The translations under genes and the position numbers were made by a program. The notes under the pieces were generated by a model. The model was given only the letters and a program-made list of their open reading frames with translations. It was not told where the DNA came from and ran no database searches. A stretch of 46,801 nucleotides of DNA from an uncultured Erysipelotrichaceae bacterium (GTDB lineage Bacteria > Bacillota_I > Bacilli_A > RF39 > UBA660), in the NCBI GenBank assembly GCA_902788975.1, contig CADAMI010000007.1, positions 1 through 46,801 of the forward strand, in the 5' to 3' direction. This document shows positions 8,786-16,025 of this stretch, one piece after another (within the stretch, counting starts at the first letter, position 1; each line of letters starts with the position of its first letter).

Positions 8786-10076
8786 GAAATTGTGGTATTT
8801 AACAAAAATGAGCTTAAATAAAAAGATTAAGACTAAATGGTTTGTTATTGCCAATATAATCTTTTTATTACTAATTGTAGGTATTGCTAATATTGACAGT
8901 ATTATTAAAATATTTGGTGGAGACTTTAGTGAAGGTCAAGAGATAATGGTAATTGATAAAGCAAATGTTTATAATGAATTTGAAAATAACTTTATAACAG
9001 CCAGTAAGTATATCCCTGATTTTGAAGAAACAAGTGTTACTATTTATAATAAAAACTATGATGAAGGCGTTAAGGAAGTAGAAGATAATAAGCATAAAGT
9101 ATTACTCGTAATTGAACCAGATAATAGCAATTATTTAAAAGCAAAAGTAGTTAGTAAAGAAGGCCTTGGTACAATTACTAATACACTTATTAATACATCA
9201 TTATCAACAGTAAGAAGTGGTATTGTACTGTCTGAATATAATATAACGAGGGAACAATTTAATAATATTCAAGGAACTGTCGAATTAGAAAAGATAACCT
9301 TAAGCGAAAATGATCCAGTTGATAATATGACGGTATCTACTATTATGCAGGTGCTAACATTACCAATATTTATGTTAATTATGTTTCTAATTCAAATGAT
9401 TGGTGCCGAAGTAAATGAAGAAAAATCAACCAGAAGTATGGAAATAATTATATCTAATGTTAGTCCTAAAACTCACTTTATGTCTAAAGTAATTGCTGCT
9501 AATAGCTTCGTCTTTATTCAAGGATTATTATTAATTATCTTTGCTATTATTGCGATTATAATTAGATTCTTTGCTAGCGGTGGAGACTTACTTGCCGGAA
9601 TAGATAGTGATATCATATCAGCTGCTAATTCTCTACCATTAAAGGAAATAATTAATACTCTAGGTATAATGATTCCTGTATTACTAGTTATGATGATTTT
9701 AACATTTATTGCTTATTCCTTATTAGCAGGTGTGCTTGCTAGTATGACTACTAATTTAGAAGACTTTCAACAGTTACAAACTCCAATTGTAGTTATATCA
9801 TTAGTAGGCTATTATTTAGCAATAATGTCAGGCTTATTTAAAGGAAGCCTATTTATAAGAATAATGAGTTACATACCATTGATATCTTCCATGTTAGCTC
9901 CAACATTATATGTAATGGGTGAGATAACTATCTTTGATTTAATCGGAAGTATTATATTATTAATAGGCGTAATATATTTACTAATTAAATATGGCCTTCG
10001 TATATATAAAGTAGGTATCTTAAACTATTCAGGAAACGATTTGTGGAAAAAAATCTTTAAGGCGGTAAAGGAGTAA
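8778..10076 (+). CDS. ABC-2 type transporter permease (NatB-like)
   Basis: A 432-residue membrane protein: one N-terminal membrane helix (about residues 20-43), a large extracytoplasmic domain, then five or six helices (about 190-420) containing the GAEVNEEKSTRSMEII segment typical of NatB/YhaP-type ABC-2 permeases. The ATG at 8778 is preferred over a GTG at 8769 because AGGTG lies just upstream of the ATG. It overlaps the ATPase gene and is therefore its partner. Confidence 0.88.
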   Translation: MNKKLWYLTKMSLNKKIKTKWFVIANIIFLLLIVGIANIDSIIKIFGGDFSEGQEIMVIDKANVYNEFENNFITASKYIPDFEETSVTIYNKNYDEGVKEVEDNKHKVLLVIEPDNSNYLKAKVVSKEGLGTITNTLINTSLSTVRSGIVLSEYNITREQFNNIQGTVELEKITLSENDPVDNMTVSTIMQVLTLPIFMLIMFLIQMIGAEVNEEKSTRSMEIIISNVSPKTHFMSKVIAANSFVFIQGLLLIIFAIIAIIIRFFASGGDLLAGIDSDIISAANSLPLKEIINTLGIMIPVLLVMMILTFIAYSLLAGVLASMTTNLEDFQQLQTPIVVISLVGYYLAIMSGLFKGSLFIRIMSYIPLISSMLAPTLYVMGEITIFDLIGSIILLIGVIYLLIKYGLRIYKVGILNYSGNDLWKKIFKAVKE

Positions 10077-10078
10077 AT

Positions 10079-10720
10079 ATGGGTGAAGTTTATTTAGTTT
10101 TAGAATATGAAAGAAAGAAAATATATATTCCATTTTCTAAGTTAGAATATGTTGATGCTTTTACATGCGGTTATGAAGATAAATTAGAATTATGTGAAAT
10201 AATTAACAAATACCTAGAACTTGGAATACCTAAAGATGAAATGTTAGATGCTTATTTATCGGAAAGTATTTATAAAGTTAACGATGATATGCAAGAATTT
10301 AATAATCGAAGCTTAGCTATTAAATATAAGCATGATAATTATGATATAGATGATTTAAAAAATAAACTGGCCAGTTTTATGAAATATAAAAAAGATAAAA
10401 TATATATATTTAGAGGTCTAAAACAAGTAGTTAAGAATTATAAAAACAAATATCGCGGAGATAAAACATTATTAGATGCTGATTATAATAAGATTGCTAA
10501 AGCATATATAGGAGTAGATTATAAAAGACAAAAAGAGTGTTATTTTAAATTAAAAGACATGAATTATAAAATCAAAATTAATAAACTAGTTGTGGATCCT
10601 ACTAAAACAAATATCCAATTAGAAGAAGAAGATAAAATGAATCTTTGTTGGTTTACAAATATGCATCTTGAAGATTTAAAAGAATATGTTAATAATCAAA
10701 TTAAAGGTCGAAGTAGATGA
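10079..10720 (+). CDS. Uncharacterised protein in the rnc-tdk gene run
   Basis: A 213-residue soluble, charged protein that I do not recognise. It starts MGEVYLVLEYERKK, has no signal or membrane segment, and is rich in Lys, Asp and Tyr. AAGGAG stands in front of the ATG, its start is 2 nt after the permease gene, and its TGA overlaps the ATG of the Xer gene (ATGA), so it is translationally coupled to its neighbours. Function cannot be inferred. Confidence 0.75.
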   Translation: MGEVYLVLEYERKKIYIPFSKLEYVDAFTCGYEDKLELCEIINKYLELGIPKDEMLDAYLSESIYKVNDDMQEFNNRSLAIKYKHDNYDIDDLKNKLASFMKYKKDKIYIFRGLKQVVKNYKNKYRGDKTLLDADYNKIAKAYIGVDYKRQKECYFKLKDMNYKIKINKLVVDPTKTNIQLEEEDKMNLCWFTNMHLEDLKEYVNNQIKGRSR

Positions 10721-11586
10721 AATATATTGATGATTTTTTAGAATATTTAGTAGTAGTCAAAAAACATAGTGATAATACAATTATTAATTATCGAGTAGAT
10801 TTACTTGAATTTATGGAGTTTACAAATAATAACATTGATATAAAAAAAGATGATGTCAATAATTATTTAAAATACTTATATGAACAAAATACAAGTAAAA
10901 GTAGTATTTCAAGAAAACTAAGTAGTTTAAGAAGTTTCTATAATTATTTACTAAAAAAAGAAATAATAGATAATAACTATTTCAGTTTAATTAAGAATCC
11001 TAAAAAAGATAGCAGTTTACCCAAATATGTTAAAGAAGAAGATATAGATAAGATGTTTAGTATTCCCAATACGAGAACATGGATTGGTATGCGTAATTTA
11101 TTAATAATAAGGATGTTATACGCAACCGGGTTAAGAGTATCAGAGCTTATAAATGTCAAAATAAGTGATATTAATGAAACAGAAAGAACTATTAGAGTTC
11201 TTGGTAAAGGTAGTAAAGAGAGAATAGTAGTATTTGGCAATAATACCAAAGAAGCCTTAGATGATTATCTATCGAGAGGAAGAAGAGAAGTGGATTTTCA
11301 TAATAGTGAATATTTATTTCTAAATAAAGATGGTAATAAACTAAGTACTAGATACGTTAGAAAGATAATCGATGACATTATTTTTAAAGCCAGTATTGAA
11401 ATGCATGTCAGTCCTCATATGTTAAGACATACATTTGCAACAAGCATGCTTAATAATGGTGCTGATTTAGTTAGCGTTAAAGATTTACTAGGACATGAAT
11501 CATTAAATACAACAAGTATTTATACACATGTTAGTGATGATAAAATAAGAGAAATTTATAATAAAGCTCATCCAAGAGCAAAGTAG
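10717..11586 (+). CDS. xerD: Tyrosine recombinase of the XerC/XerD family
   Basis: A 289-residue site-specific recombinase. The N-terminal SAM-like DNA-binding domain (1-90) and catalytic domain are complete, with Arg140 (ATGLRVSEL), Lys164 (GKGSKER), His234-x-x-Arg237 (PHMLRHTFAT), His260 (LLGHESL) and the nucleophile Tyr269 (TSIYTHV). The length and the AHPRAK C-terminus match chromosome-dimer-resolving Xer proteins rather than phage or transposon integrases, and no mobile element surrounds it. XerC and XerD cannot be told apart with certainty here. It overlaps the upstream gene by 4 nt. Confidence 0.88.
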   Translation: MKYIDDFLEYLVVVKKHSDNTIINYRVDLLEFMEFTNNNIDIKKDDVNNYLKYLYEQNTSKSSISRKLSSLRSFYNYLLKKEIIDNNYFSLIKNPKKDSSLPKYVKEEDIDKMFSIPNTRTWIGMRNLLIIRMLYATGLRVSELINVKISDINETERTIRVLGKGSKERIVVFGNNTKEALDDYLSRGRREVDFHNSEYLFLNKDGNKLSTRYVRKIIDDIIFKASIEMHVSPHMLRHTFATSMLNNGADLVSVKDLLGHESLNTTSIYTHVSDDKIREIYNKAHPRAK

Positions 11587-11599
11587 TAAGGTGGTAAAA

Positions 11600-12208
11600 A
11601 TGGCAAAATTATATTTTAGATATGGCGCAATGGGTTGTGGTAAAACTAGAGATATTATAAAGGTATGGTATAACTATAAGGAAAAAGGAAAAAATGCAAT
11701 TATTATTAAACCGGGTATAGATACTAAAGGTAATGATAAAATTGTGTCACGTGATAATAGTGAATTAAATACCGATTATATAATAAAAAGTAATGATAAT
11801 ATTTATGATATTATTAGTAAACATAAGTTAAAATACAACTTAGATTGTATTTTAGTAGATGAAGCTCAATTTTTAGAAAGACATCATGTCGAAGAATTAA
11901 CTGATATCTGTGATGATTTAGATATTACAGTTATGTGTTATGGGCTTAGAGCCGATTTCTTAGATAATTTATTTCCTGGTAGTGCCGCTTTATTCGCTTA
12001 TGCAGATGTGATTGAAGAAATGAAAACGATATGTGAATGTATGGATGGCGCAACCCGAAATGTAAGATTTGTCAACGGACAACCAGTTTTTGAAGGAGAA
12101 CAAGTGGCAATCGACGGAGAAGACAAAGTTACATATGTTTCAATGTGTCGTAGTTGTCGTAAAAAACTAGTTAGAAAAATGAATAAAGATAGGTTATATC
12201 CAAGATAA
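11600..12208 (+). CDS. tdk: Thymidine kinase, class II
   Basis: A 202-residue enzyme that phosphorylates thymidine in the salvage pathway. The P-loop is GAMGCGKT (9-16), the catalytic base lies in DEAQF (87-91, Glu88), and the thymidine-binding lasso is GLRADFLDNLFPGS. The zinc site is provided by Cys145, Cys147, Cys183 and Cys186; the first pair is CxC rather than the usual CxxC. The ATG at 11600 is preferred over a GTG at 11591 because AAGGTGG precedes it. The terminator stem starts inside the last codons. Confidence 0.95.
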   Translation: MAKLYFRYGAMGCGKTRDIIKVWYNYKEKGKNAIIIKPGIDTKGNDKIVSRDNSELNTDYIIKSNDNIYDIISKHKLKYNLDCILVDEAQFLERHHVEELTDICDDLDITVMCYGLRADFLDNLFPGSAALFAYADVIEEMKTICECMDGATRNVRFVNGQPVFEGEQVAIDGEDKVTYVSMCRSCRKKLVRKMNKDRLYPR

Positions 12209-12222
12209 ACCTATCTTTTATT
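12185..12222 (+). terminator. Rho-independent terminator of the rnc-tdk run
   Basis: AAAGATAGGTT pairs with AACCTATCTTT and is followed by TATT. The left arm lies in the last tdk codons. Confidence 0.85.
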
Positions 12223-12259
12223 GTTAACCATAAATTAATACATCCGTTTGAATTTATTA

Positions 12260-12289
12260 TTGACATTAATATTATTAATTTGTTATAAT
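12260..12289 (+). promoter_or_regulatory. Sigma-A promoter of the small-peptide locus
   Basis: TTGACA at 12260-12265, an 18-nt spacer and TATAAT at 12284-12289 with an extended -10 TG at 12281-12282. Both hexamers are perfect. Transcription would start near 12296, giving a leader of about 55 nt before the peptide ATG. Confidence 0.85.
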
Positions 12290-12351
12290 AATACTTGGAA
12301 TATTTGATAGTTGGGTGATGCCTCCAACCTTTTATGTAAGTAGGTGATGCG

Positions 12352-12444
12352 ATGAGTACCAAAGAATTAAAAAACTTGCTTAACATATTACTTATCATCG
12401 TAATATTACTTATTGCATTGCTATTTGTAGTGCTTATGAAATAA
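12352..12444 (+). CDS. 30-residue hydrophobic peptide, candidate type I toxin
   Basis: The peptide is M-S-T-K-E-L-K-N-L-L followed by one uninterrupted run of Leu, Ile and Val to residue 28, then Met-Lys; it would form a single membrane helix with a short charged N-terminus. AGGTGAT lies 3 nt before the chosen ATG, with the leader hairpin GTTGG/CCAAC (12310-12328) upstream. The locus has its own consensus promoter, a perfect 13-bp inverted repeat directly after the stop, and a possible convergent transcript, the layout of type I toxins such as TxpA, BsrG and Fst. Sequence identity to a named toxin family is not claimed; a non-toxic small membrane protein is the alternative. Confidence 0.6.
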   Translation: MSTKELKNLLNILLIIVILLIALLFVVLMK

Positions 12445-12447
12445 AAG

Positions 12448-12476
12448 TTCACCTAACTAAAGCTTAGTTAGGTGAA
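12448..12476 (-). terminator. Perfect 13-bp hairpin, probable terminator of a convergent antisense RNA
   Basis: TTCACCTAACTAA, a 3-nt loop AGC and TTAGTTAGGTGAA form a perfect stem 3 nt after the peptide stop. On the minus strand it is followed by CTTTTATTTC, a U-rich tail; on the plus strand no U tract follows. It therefore reads best as the end of a minus-strand RNA. Confidence 0.6.
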
Positions 12477-12491
12477 TACCAAAACTTATGT

Positions 12492-12533
12492 GAGGGATCA
12501 CTCAACACGCTATATCAAGTGTTCCTCTTTTTT
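12492..12533 (+). terminator. Terminator of the peptide mRNA
   Basis: GAGG and AACAC (with an 8-nt bulge between them) pair with GTGTT-CCTC, followed by TTTTTT. The transcript from the promoter at 12260 would be about 235 nt. Confidence 0.55.
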
Positions 12534-12710
12534 ATTGTATGAAGTTTCCTTCATCTATATACATTATATAATACATTAAATAAAAAAACAAGTTTATCGA
12601 TTAAGAATATTCTTAAATATTATGAATATTTATTAAATGCATAAAGATTTATAATTGTAATTCCTCCTTTATAAATTTATAATAAATAGTGTAAATAAAT
12701 AATAAAATTA
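12534..12710. other. Noncoding stretch before ppdK
   Basis: No gene is visible between the small-peptide locus and the ppdK promoter. It is very AT-rich and contains a perfect 16-bp palindrome (TTAAGAATATTCTTAA, 12601-12616), which could be an operator or chance in such AT-rich DNA. Confidence 0.4.
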
Positions 12711-12740
12711 TTGACTATGAATAATTAATTTTGTTATGAT
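12711..12740 (+). promoter_or_regulatory. Promoter of ppdK
   Basis: TTGACT at 12711-12716, an 18-nt spacer and TATGAT at 12735-12740 with extended -10 TG at 12732-12733. Confidence 0.75.
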
Positions 12741-12767
12741 ATAAGAGTTAGGAAAGGAATGGTAAAA

Positions 12768-15395
12768 ATGAAATATGTATATGCCTTTAAAGAAGGAAAT
12801 GCAGATATGAGAAATTTACTTGGTGGTAAAGGTGCTAACTTAGCAGAAATGACTAATTTAGGCTTACCAATACCACAAGGATTCACAGTTACAACTGAAG
12901 CTTGTACAGAATACTATAACTGTGGTAAAAAAATATCAAGTGAAATAGAAAAGCAAATATTTGATGCTTTAGCAGAACTTGAAAAAATACAAGGAAAGAA
13001 ATTTGGCGATGTTGCTGATCCATTACTTGTATCAGTTCGTAGTGGAGCTAGAGCAAGTATGCCTGGTATGATGGATACTATCCTTAATTTAGGATTAAAT
13101 GATGAAGCAGTTGAAGGATTTGCTAAAAAGACAGGTAATCCAAGATTTGCTTACGATAGTTATCGTAGATTTATTCAAATGTACTCTGATGTTGTTATGG
13201 AAGTTAATAAATCTTTCTTTGAAAAGATTATTGATGAAATAAAAGAAGCAAAGGGTATTAAATATGATACCGAACTAACTGTCGATGATTTAAAAGAATT
13301 AGTTAAGAGATTTAAAGAAGTTTATAAAGATCATATGAAGGGAGAAGAATTTCCACAAGATCCTAAAGTTCAATTAATGGGAGCGGTTAAGGCTGTATTT
13401 AGATCTTGGGATAATCCAAGAGCCATCGTTTACAGAAGAATGAACGATATTCCAGGAGACTGGGGAACTGCTGTCAATGTTCAAGCAATGGTATTTGGTA
13501 ATATGGGAGATACATCTGGAACAGGTGTTGCCTTCACAAGAAATCCAAGTACTGGTGAAAAAGGTATTTATGGTGAATACTTAATTAATGCTCAAGGAGA
13601 AGATGTTGTTGCTGGCGTTAGAACTCCACAACCAATTACTAAACTTGCTGAAGATTTACCAGAATGCTATGAAGAATTTATGAAAATTGCTAATAAACTT
13701 GAAGAACATTATAAAGATATGCAAGATATGGAATTTACTATTCAAGAAGGAAAATTATATTTCTTACAGACTAGAAATGGTAAAAGAACAGCAAGAGCTG
13801 CTATCAATATCGCTTGCGATTTAGTAGATGAAGGTATGATTACTCCAGAAGAAGCAATCTCTAGAATCGATGCCAAGAGTTTAGATCAATTATTACATCC
13901 AATGTTTGATGATAAAGCTTTAAAGAACGGCGAGGTTATTGGTGAAGCATTACCAGCTAGTCCTGGTGCTGCTGCAGGTCGTGTATACTTTACAGCTGAT
14001 GAAGCTAAGAAAATGGGTAAAGGTGGCAAGGGAGAAAGAGTTATCCTTGTTAGACTTGAAACAACTCCAGAAGATATTGAAGGTATGGTAGCCAGCCAAG
14101 GTGTTTTAACAGTACGTGGTGGAATGACTTCACATGCAGCGGTAGTTGCTCGTGGTATGGGTACTTGCTGTGTATCTGGATGCGGTGATATTACTATTAA
14201 CGAAGAAGCTAAGTCATTTACTTTAGGTGGACATACTATCAAAGAAGGAGATTATATCTCATTAGATGGTTCTACTGGTAAAATATATTTAGGTGATATT
14301 AAAACTGTTGATGCTACTGTTAGTGGTAATTTTGGAAGAATCATGGCTTGGGCTGATGAATTTAGAAGATTAAAAATTAGAACTAATGCCGATAATCCAA
14401 GAGATACTAAAAAAGCTATTGAACTTGGCGCTGAAGGTATCGGACTATGTAGAACAGAGCACATGTTCTTTGAAGCAGATCGTATTCCTAAAATTAGAAA
14501 AATGATCTTATCTGAAACGGTGGAAGCTAGAGAAGCAGCATTAAATGAATTAATTCCTTTCCAAAAAGGTGACTTTAAAGCAATGTACAAAGAACTAAAT
14601 GGCTTACCTATGACAGTCAGATATTTAGATCCACCACTACATGAATTCTTACCAAGTGATCCAGAAGATATTAAAGCTTTAGCTAAGGATATGAATGTAA
14701 CTGAAGAACACTTAAAGAATAAGATTGCTGAACTACATGAATTTAACCCAATGATGGGTCACCGTGGATGTAGACTTGCAGTAACTTATCCAGAAATAGC
14801 TAAGATGCAAACCAGAGCTTTAATGGAAGCGGCTATTGAAGCAAGTGAAGAAATGGGTATCAAGATTACTCCAGAAATAATGATTCCGCTTGTAGGCGAA
14901 AAGAAAGAACTTAAATTCGTTAAAGATGTTGTTATTGAAGTAGCTGAACAAGTTAAAAAAGAAAAGAATTCTGATATTGAATATCATATTGGTACAATGA
15001 TTGAAATTCCAAGAGCAGCCTTACTTGCTGATGAAATCGCTACTGAAGCTGAATTCTTCTCATTTGGAACTAATGATTTAACTCAAATGACATTTGGATT
15101 CTCAAGAGATGATGCTGGTAAATTCTTAGATGCTTACTATCAAAATAAGATTTATGAATCAGATCCATTTGCAAGACTTGACCAAAACGGTGTTGGTAAA
15201 CTAGTTGAAATGGCTGCTAAATTAGGTAGACAAACAAGACCAGATCTTCATTTAGGCATCTGTGGAGAACATGGAGGGGAACCATCTTCAATTGAATTCT
15301 GCCACAAAGTAGGACTAGATTATGTATCATGCAGTCCATACAGAGTACCTATTGCTAGACTTGCCGCTGCACAAGCTGCAATCAATAATAAGTAA
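12768..15395 (+). CDS. ppdK: Pyruvate, phosphate dikinase
   Basis: An 875-residue enzyme interconverting pyruvate, ATP and Pi with PEP, AMP and PPi, often working in the glycolytic direction in anaerobes. The N-terminal nucleotide-binding domain begins MKYVYAFKEGNADMRNLLGG, with GMPGMMDTILNLGLN further on. The swivelling domain has the phosphohistidine motif GGMTSHAAVVARG (His456), and the C-terminal PEP/pyruvate barrel ends with GICGEHGG (catalytic Cys832). All domains are complete and the length is normal. The second ATG (12768) is used because AGGAAAGGA ends directly before the first ATG at 12759 but 9 nt before the second. It is monocistronic, with its own promoter and terminator. Confidence 0.97.
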   Translation: MKYVYAFKEGNADMRNLLGGKGANLAEMTNLGLPIPQGFTVTTEACTEYYNCGKKISSEIEKQIFDALAELEKIQGKKFGDVADPLLVSVRSGARASMPGMMDTILNLGLNDEAVEGFAKKTGNPRFAYDSYRRFIQMYSDVVMEVNKSFFEKIIDEIKEAKGIKYDTELTVDDLKELVKRFKEVYKDHMKGEEFPQDPKVQLMGAVKAVFRSWDNPRAIVYRRMNDIPGDWGTAVNVQAMVFGNMGDTSGTGVAFTRNPSTGEKGIYGEYLINAQGEDVVAGVRTPQPITKLAEDLPECYEEFMKIANKLEEHYKDMQDMEFTIQEGKLYFLQTRNGKRTARAAINIACDLVDEGMITPEEAISRIDAKSLDQLLHPMFDDKALKNGEVIGEALPASPGAAAGRVYFTADEAKKMGKGGKGERVILVRLETTPEDIEGMVASQGVLTVRGGMTSHAAVVARGMGTCCVSGCGDITINEEAKSFTLGGHTIKEGDYISLDGSTGKIYLGDIKTVDATVSGNFGRIMAWADEFRRLKIRTNADNPRDTKKAIELGAEGIGLCRTEHMFFEADRIPKIRKMILSETVEAREAALNELIPFQKGDFKAMYKELNGLPMTVRYLDPPLHEFLPSDPEDIKALAKDMNVTEEHLKNKIAELHEFNPMMGHRGCRLAVTYPEIAKMQTRALMEAAIEASEEMGIKITPEIMIPLVGEKKELKFVKDVVIEVAEQVKKEKNSDIEYHIGTMIEIPRAALLADEIATEAEFFSFGTNDLTQMTFGFSRDDAGKFLDAYYQNKIYESDPFARLDQNGVGKLVEMAAKLGRQTRPDLHLGICGEHGGEPSSIEFCHKVGLDYVSCSPYRVPIARLAAAQAAINNK

Positions 15396-15398
15396 TTC

Positions 15399-15426
15399 AA
15401 AAGACTAGGTAAAACTAGTCTTTTAT
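15399..15426 (+). terminator. Terminator after ppdK
   Basis: AAAAGACTAG pairs with CTAGTCTTTT around a 6-nt loop. Confidence 0.85.
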
Positions 15427-15472
15427 GTTATAATATTTTCAAGTTTTAAAAATATTATTTGAAGGTGCTTAT

Positions 15473-15790
15473 ATGGAAAAAATAGAATTAAATCACTGGT
15501 TTGCCACAGATAACGAATTATCGATATCACTGATGAGATACTTTGTTAAAATTAATATTTGTCAAAACAATAAATTTATATTCTATCGCTTGGAAATATT
15601 TGACGAAGGCAAAGTTACTTTAGTTTTTAATTTTTATTCGTTAAGTGATGCCATACATTTTACTGAAAATATAATTAAAAAATATACTGAAACATCTGAA
15701 ATTGTGCAACAATATATCAGTAGATTTAAAAAAGGGGAATTTAATCAAACTATAAAAGATGAAAAAATCAAAGTTAGAAAACTAAATTAA
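15473..15790 (+). CDS. Uncharacterised 105-residue protein
   Basis: A small soluble protein beginning MEKIELNHWFATDNEL, with alternating hydrophobic strands (FYRLEIFDEGKVTLVFNFY) and a Lys-rich C-terminus; no signal or membrane segment. GAAGGTG precedes the ATG. It stands alone between the ppdK terminator and the toxin-antitoxin promoter. I do not recognise it. Confidence 0.7.
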   Translation: MEKIELNHWFATDNELSISLMRYFVKINICQNNKFIFYRLEIFDEGKVTLVFNFYSLSDAIHFTENIIKKYTETSEIVQQYISRFKKGEFNQTIKDEKIKVRKLN

Positions 15791-15831
15791 TAAATAAAAA
15801 GAAAATACATATACTAATAATGGTATACTAA

Positions 15832-15860
15832 TTGACATTTTCATAAAAATATAGTATATT
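15832..15860 (+). promoter_or_regulatory. Promoter of the type III toxin-antitoxin
   Basis: TTGACA at 15832-15837, a 17-nt spacer and TATATT at 15855-15860. Transcription would begin near 15867, just before the antitoxin repeats. Confidence 0.85.
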
Positions 15861-15883
15861 TATATTGCACTGAAAAGTGTGAA

Positions 15884-15929
15884 AATGTTTCTCGCTTCCT
15901 GGTGGCTAGCGAGTAATAAATAATCCAGG
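15884..15929 (+). repeat. Antitoxin repeat unit 1
   Basis: A 46-nt unit differing from unit 2 at three positions. Stem 1: 15891-15896 with 15908-15913. Pseudoknot stem 2: CCTGG 15898-15902 with CCAGG 15925-15929. Confidence 0.9.
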
Positions 15930-15934
15930 TCGAC

Positions 15935-15980
15935 AATGTTTCTCGCTTCCGGGTGGCTAGCGAGTAATAAATGATCCCGG
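15935..15980 (+). repeat. Antitoxin repeat unit 2
   Basis: A 46-nt unit starting 51 nt after unit 1, with the 5-nt linker TCGAC between the units. Stem 1: 15942-15947 with 15959-15964. Stem 2: CCGGG 15949-15953 with CCCGG 15976-15980; the U-A pair of unit 1 has become G-C. Confidence 0.9.
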
Positions 15981-16025
15981 AGTTTTCTTTTGTTATGTGA
16001 TATATTGTTATTGGAGATGTTATTC

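Larger units (their letters stand above)
12440..12568 (-). ncRNA. Candidate antisense RNA with its -10 box (tentative)
   Basis: On the minus strand TATAAT (plus 12563-12568) has a weak -35 TTGTTT (plus 12586-12591) 17 nt away. A transcript starting near 12556 would run to the hairpin at 12448-12476 and overlap the 3' part of the peptide mRNA by roughly 80 nt, as in the txpA/RatA and bsrG/SR4 pairs. Only the -10 box and the terminator are good, so this is an inference. Confidence 0.35.
15867..15990 (+). ncRNA. cptI: Type III antitoxin RNA (CptI-like)
   Basis: The RNA lies between a strong promoter and the toxin gene and consists mainly of two 46-nt tandem units (15884-15929 and 15935-15980). 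Each unit folds as an H-type pseudoknot. Stem 1 is CUCGCU with AGCGAG around an 11-nt loop, and CCUGG (unit 1) or CCGGG (unit 2) in that loop pairs with the downstream CCAGG or CCCGG. In known type III systems the toxin cuts its repeat precursor into pseudoknot units that wrap around and inhibit it. The second unit is followed by GTTTTCTTTT, which may act as the leaky terminator that limits toxin expression. Two units of about 45 nt match the CptIN family best. Ends are estimates. Confidence 0.85.

Noticed and set aside
10717-11586. Xer-type gene as integrase of a mobile element
   Set aside because: Length, C-terminal AHPRAK and coupling to housekeeping genes fit chromosomal Xer; no phage or element genes and no att-like repeats nearby.
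12601-12616. Perfect 16-bp palindrome as an operator of ppdK
   Set aside because: It lies about 95 bp upstream of the -35 in very AT-rich DNA, consists mostly of A and T, and no second copy was seen; it is only mentioned in the feature list.
13886-14590. Long open frames on the minus strand within ppdK
   Set aside because: They are antisense shadows of a highly conserved gene, without ribosome binding sites or recognisable products.
15884-15980. A very short CRISPR array (two near-identical 46-nt repeats)
   Set aside because: The spacer would be only 5 nt, the repeats form covarying pseudoknots, no cas genes are near, and a ToxN/CptN-like toxin follows directly.
15990-16025. Upstream TTG/ATG starts for the type III toxin
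   Set aside because: They overlap or precede the GGAG site at 16013-16016; the family start GYLYHIKDEYF fits the ATG at 16026.
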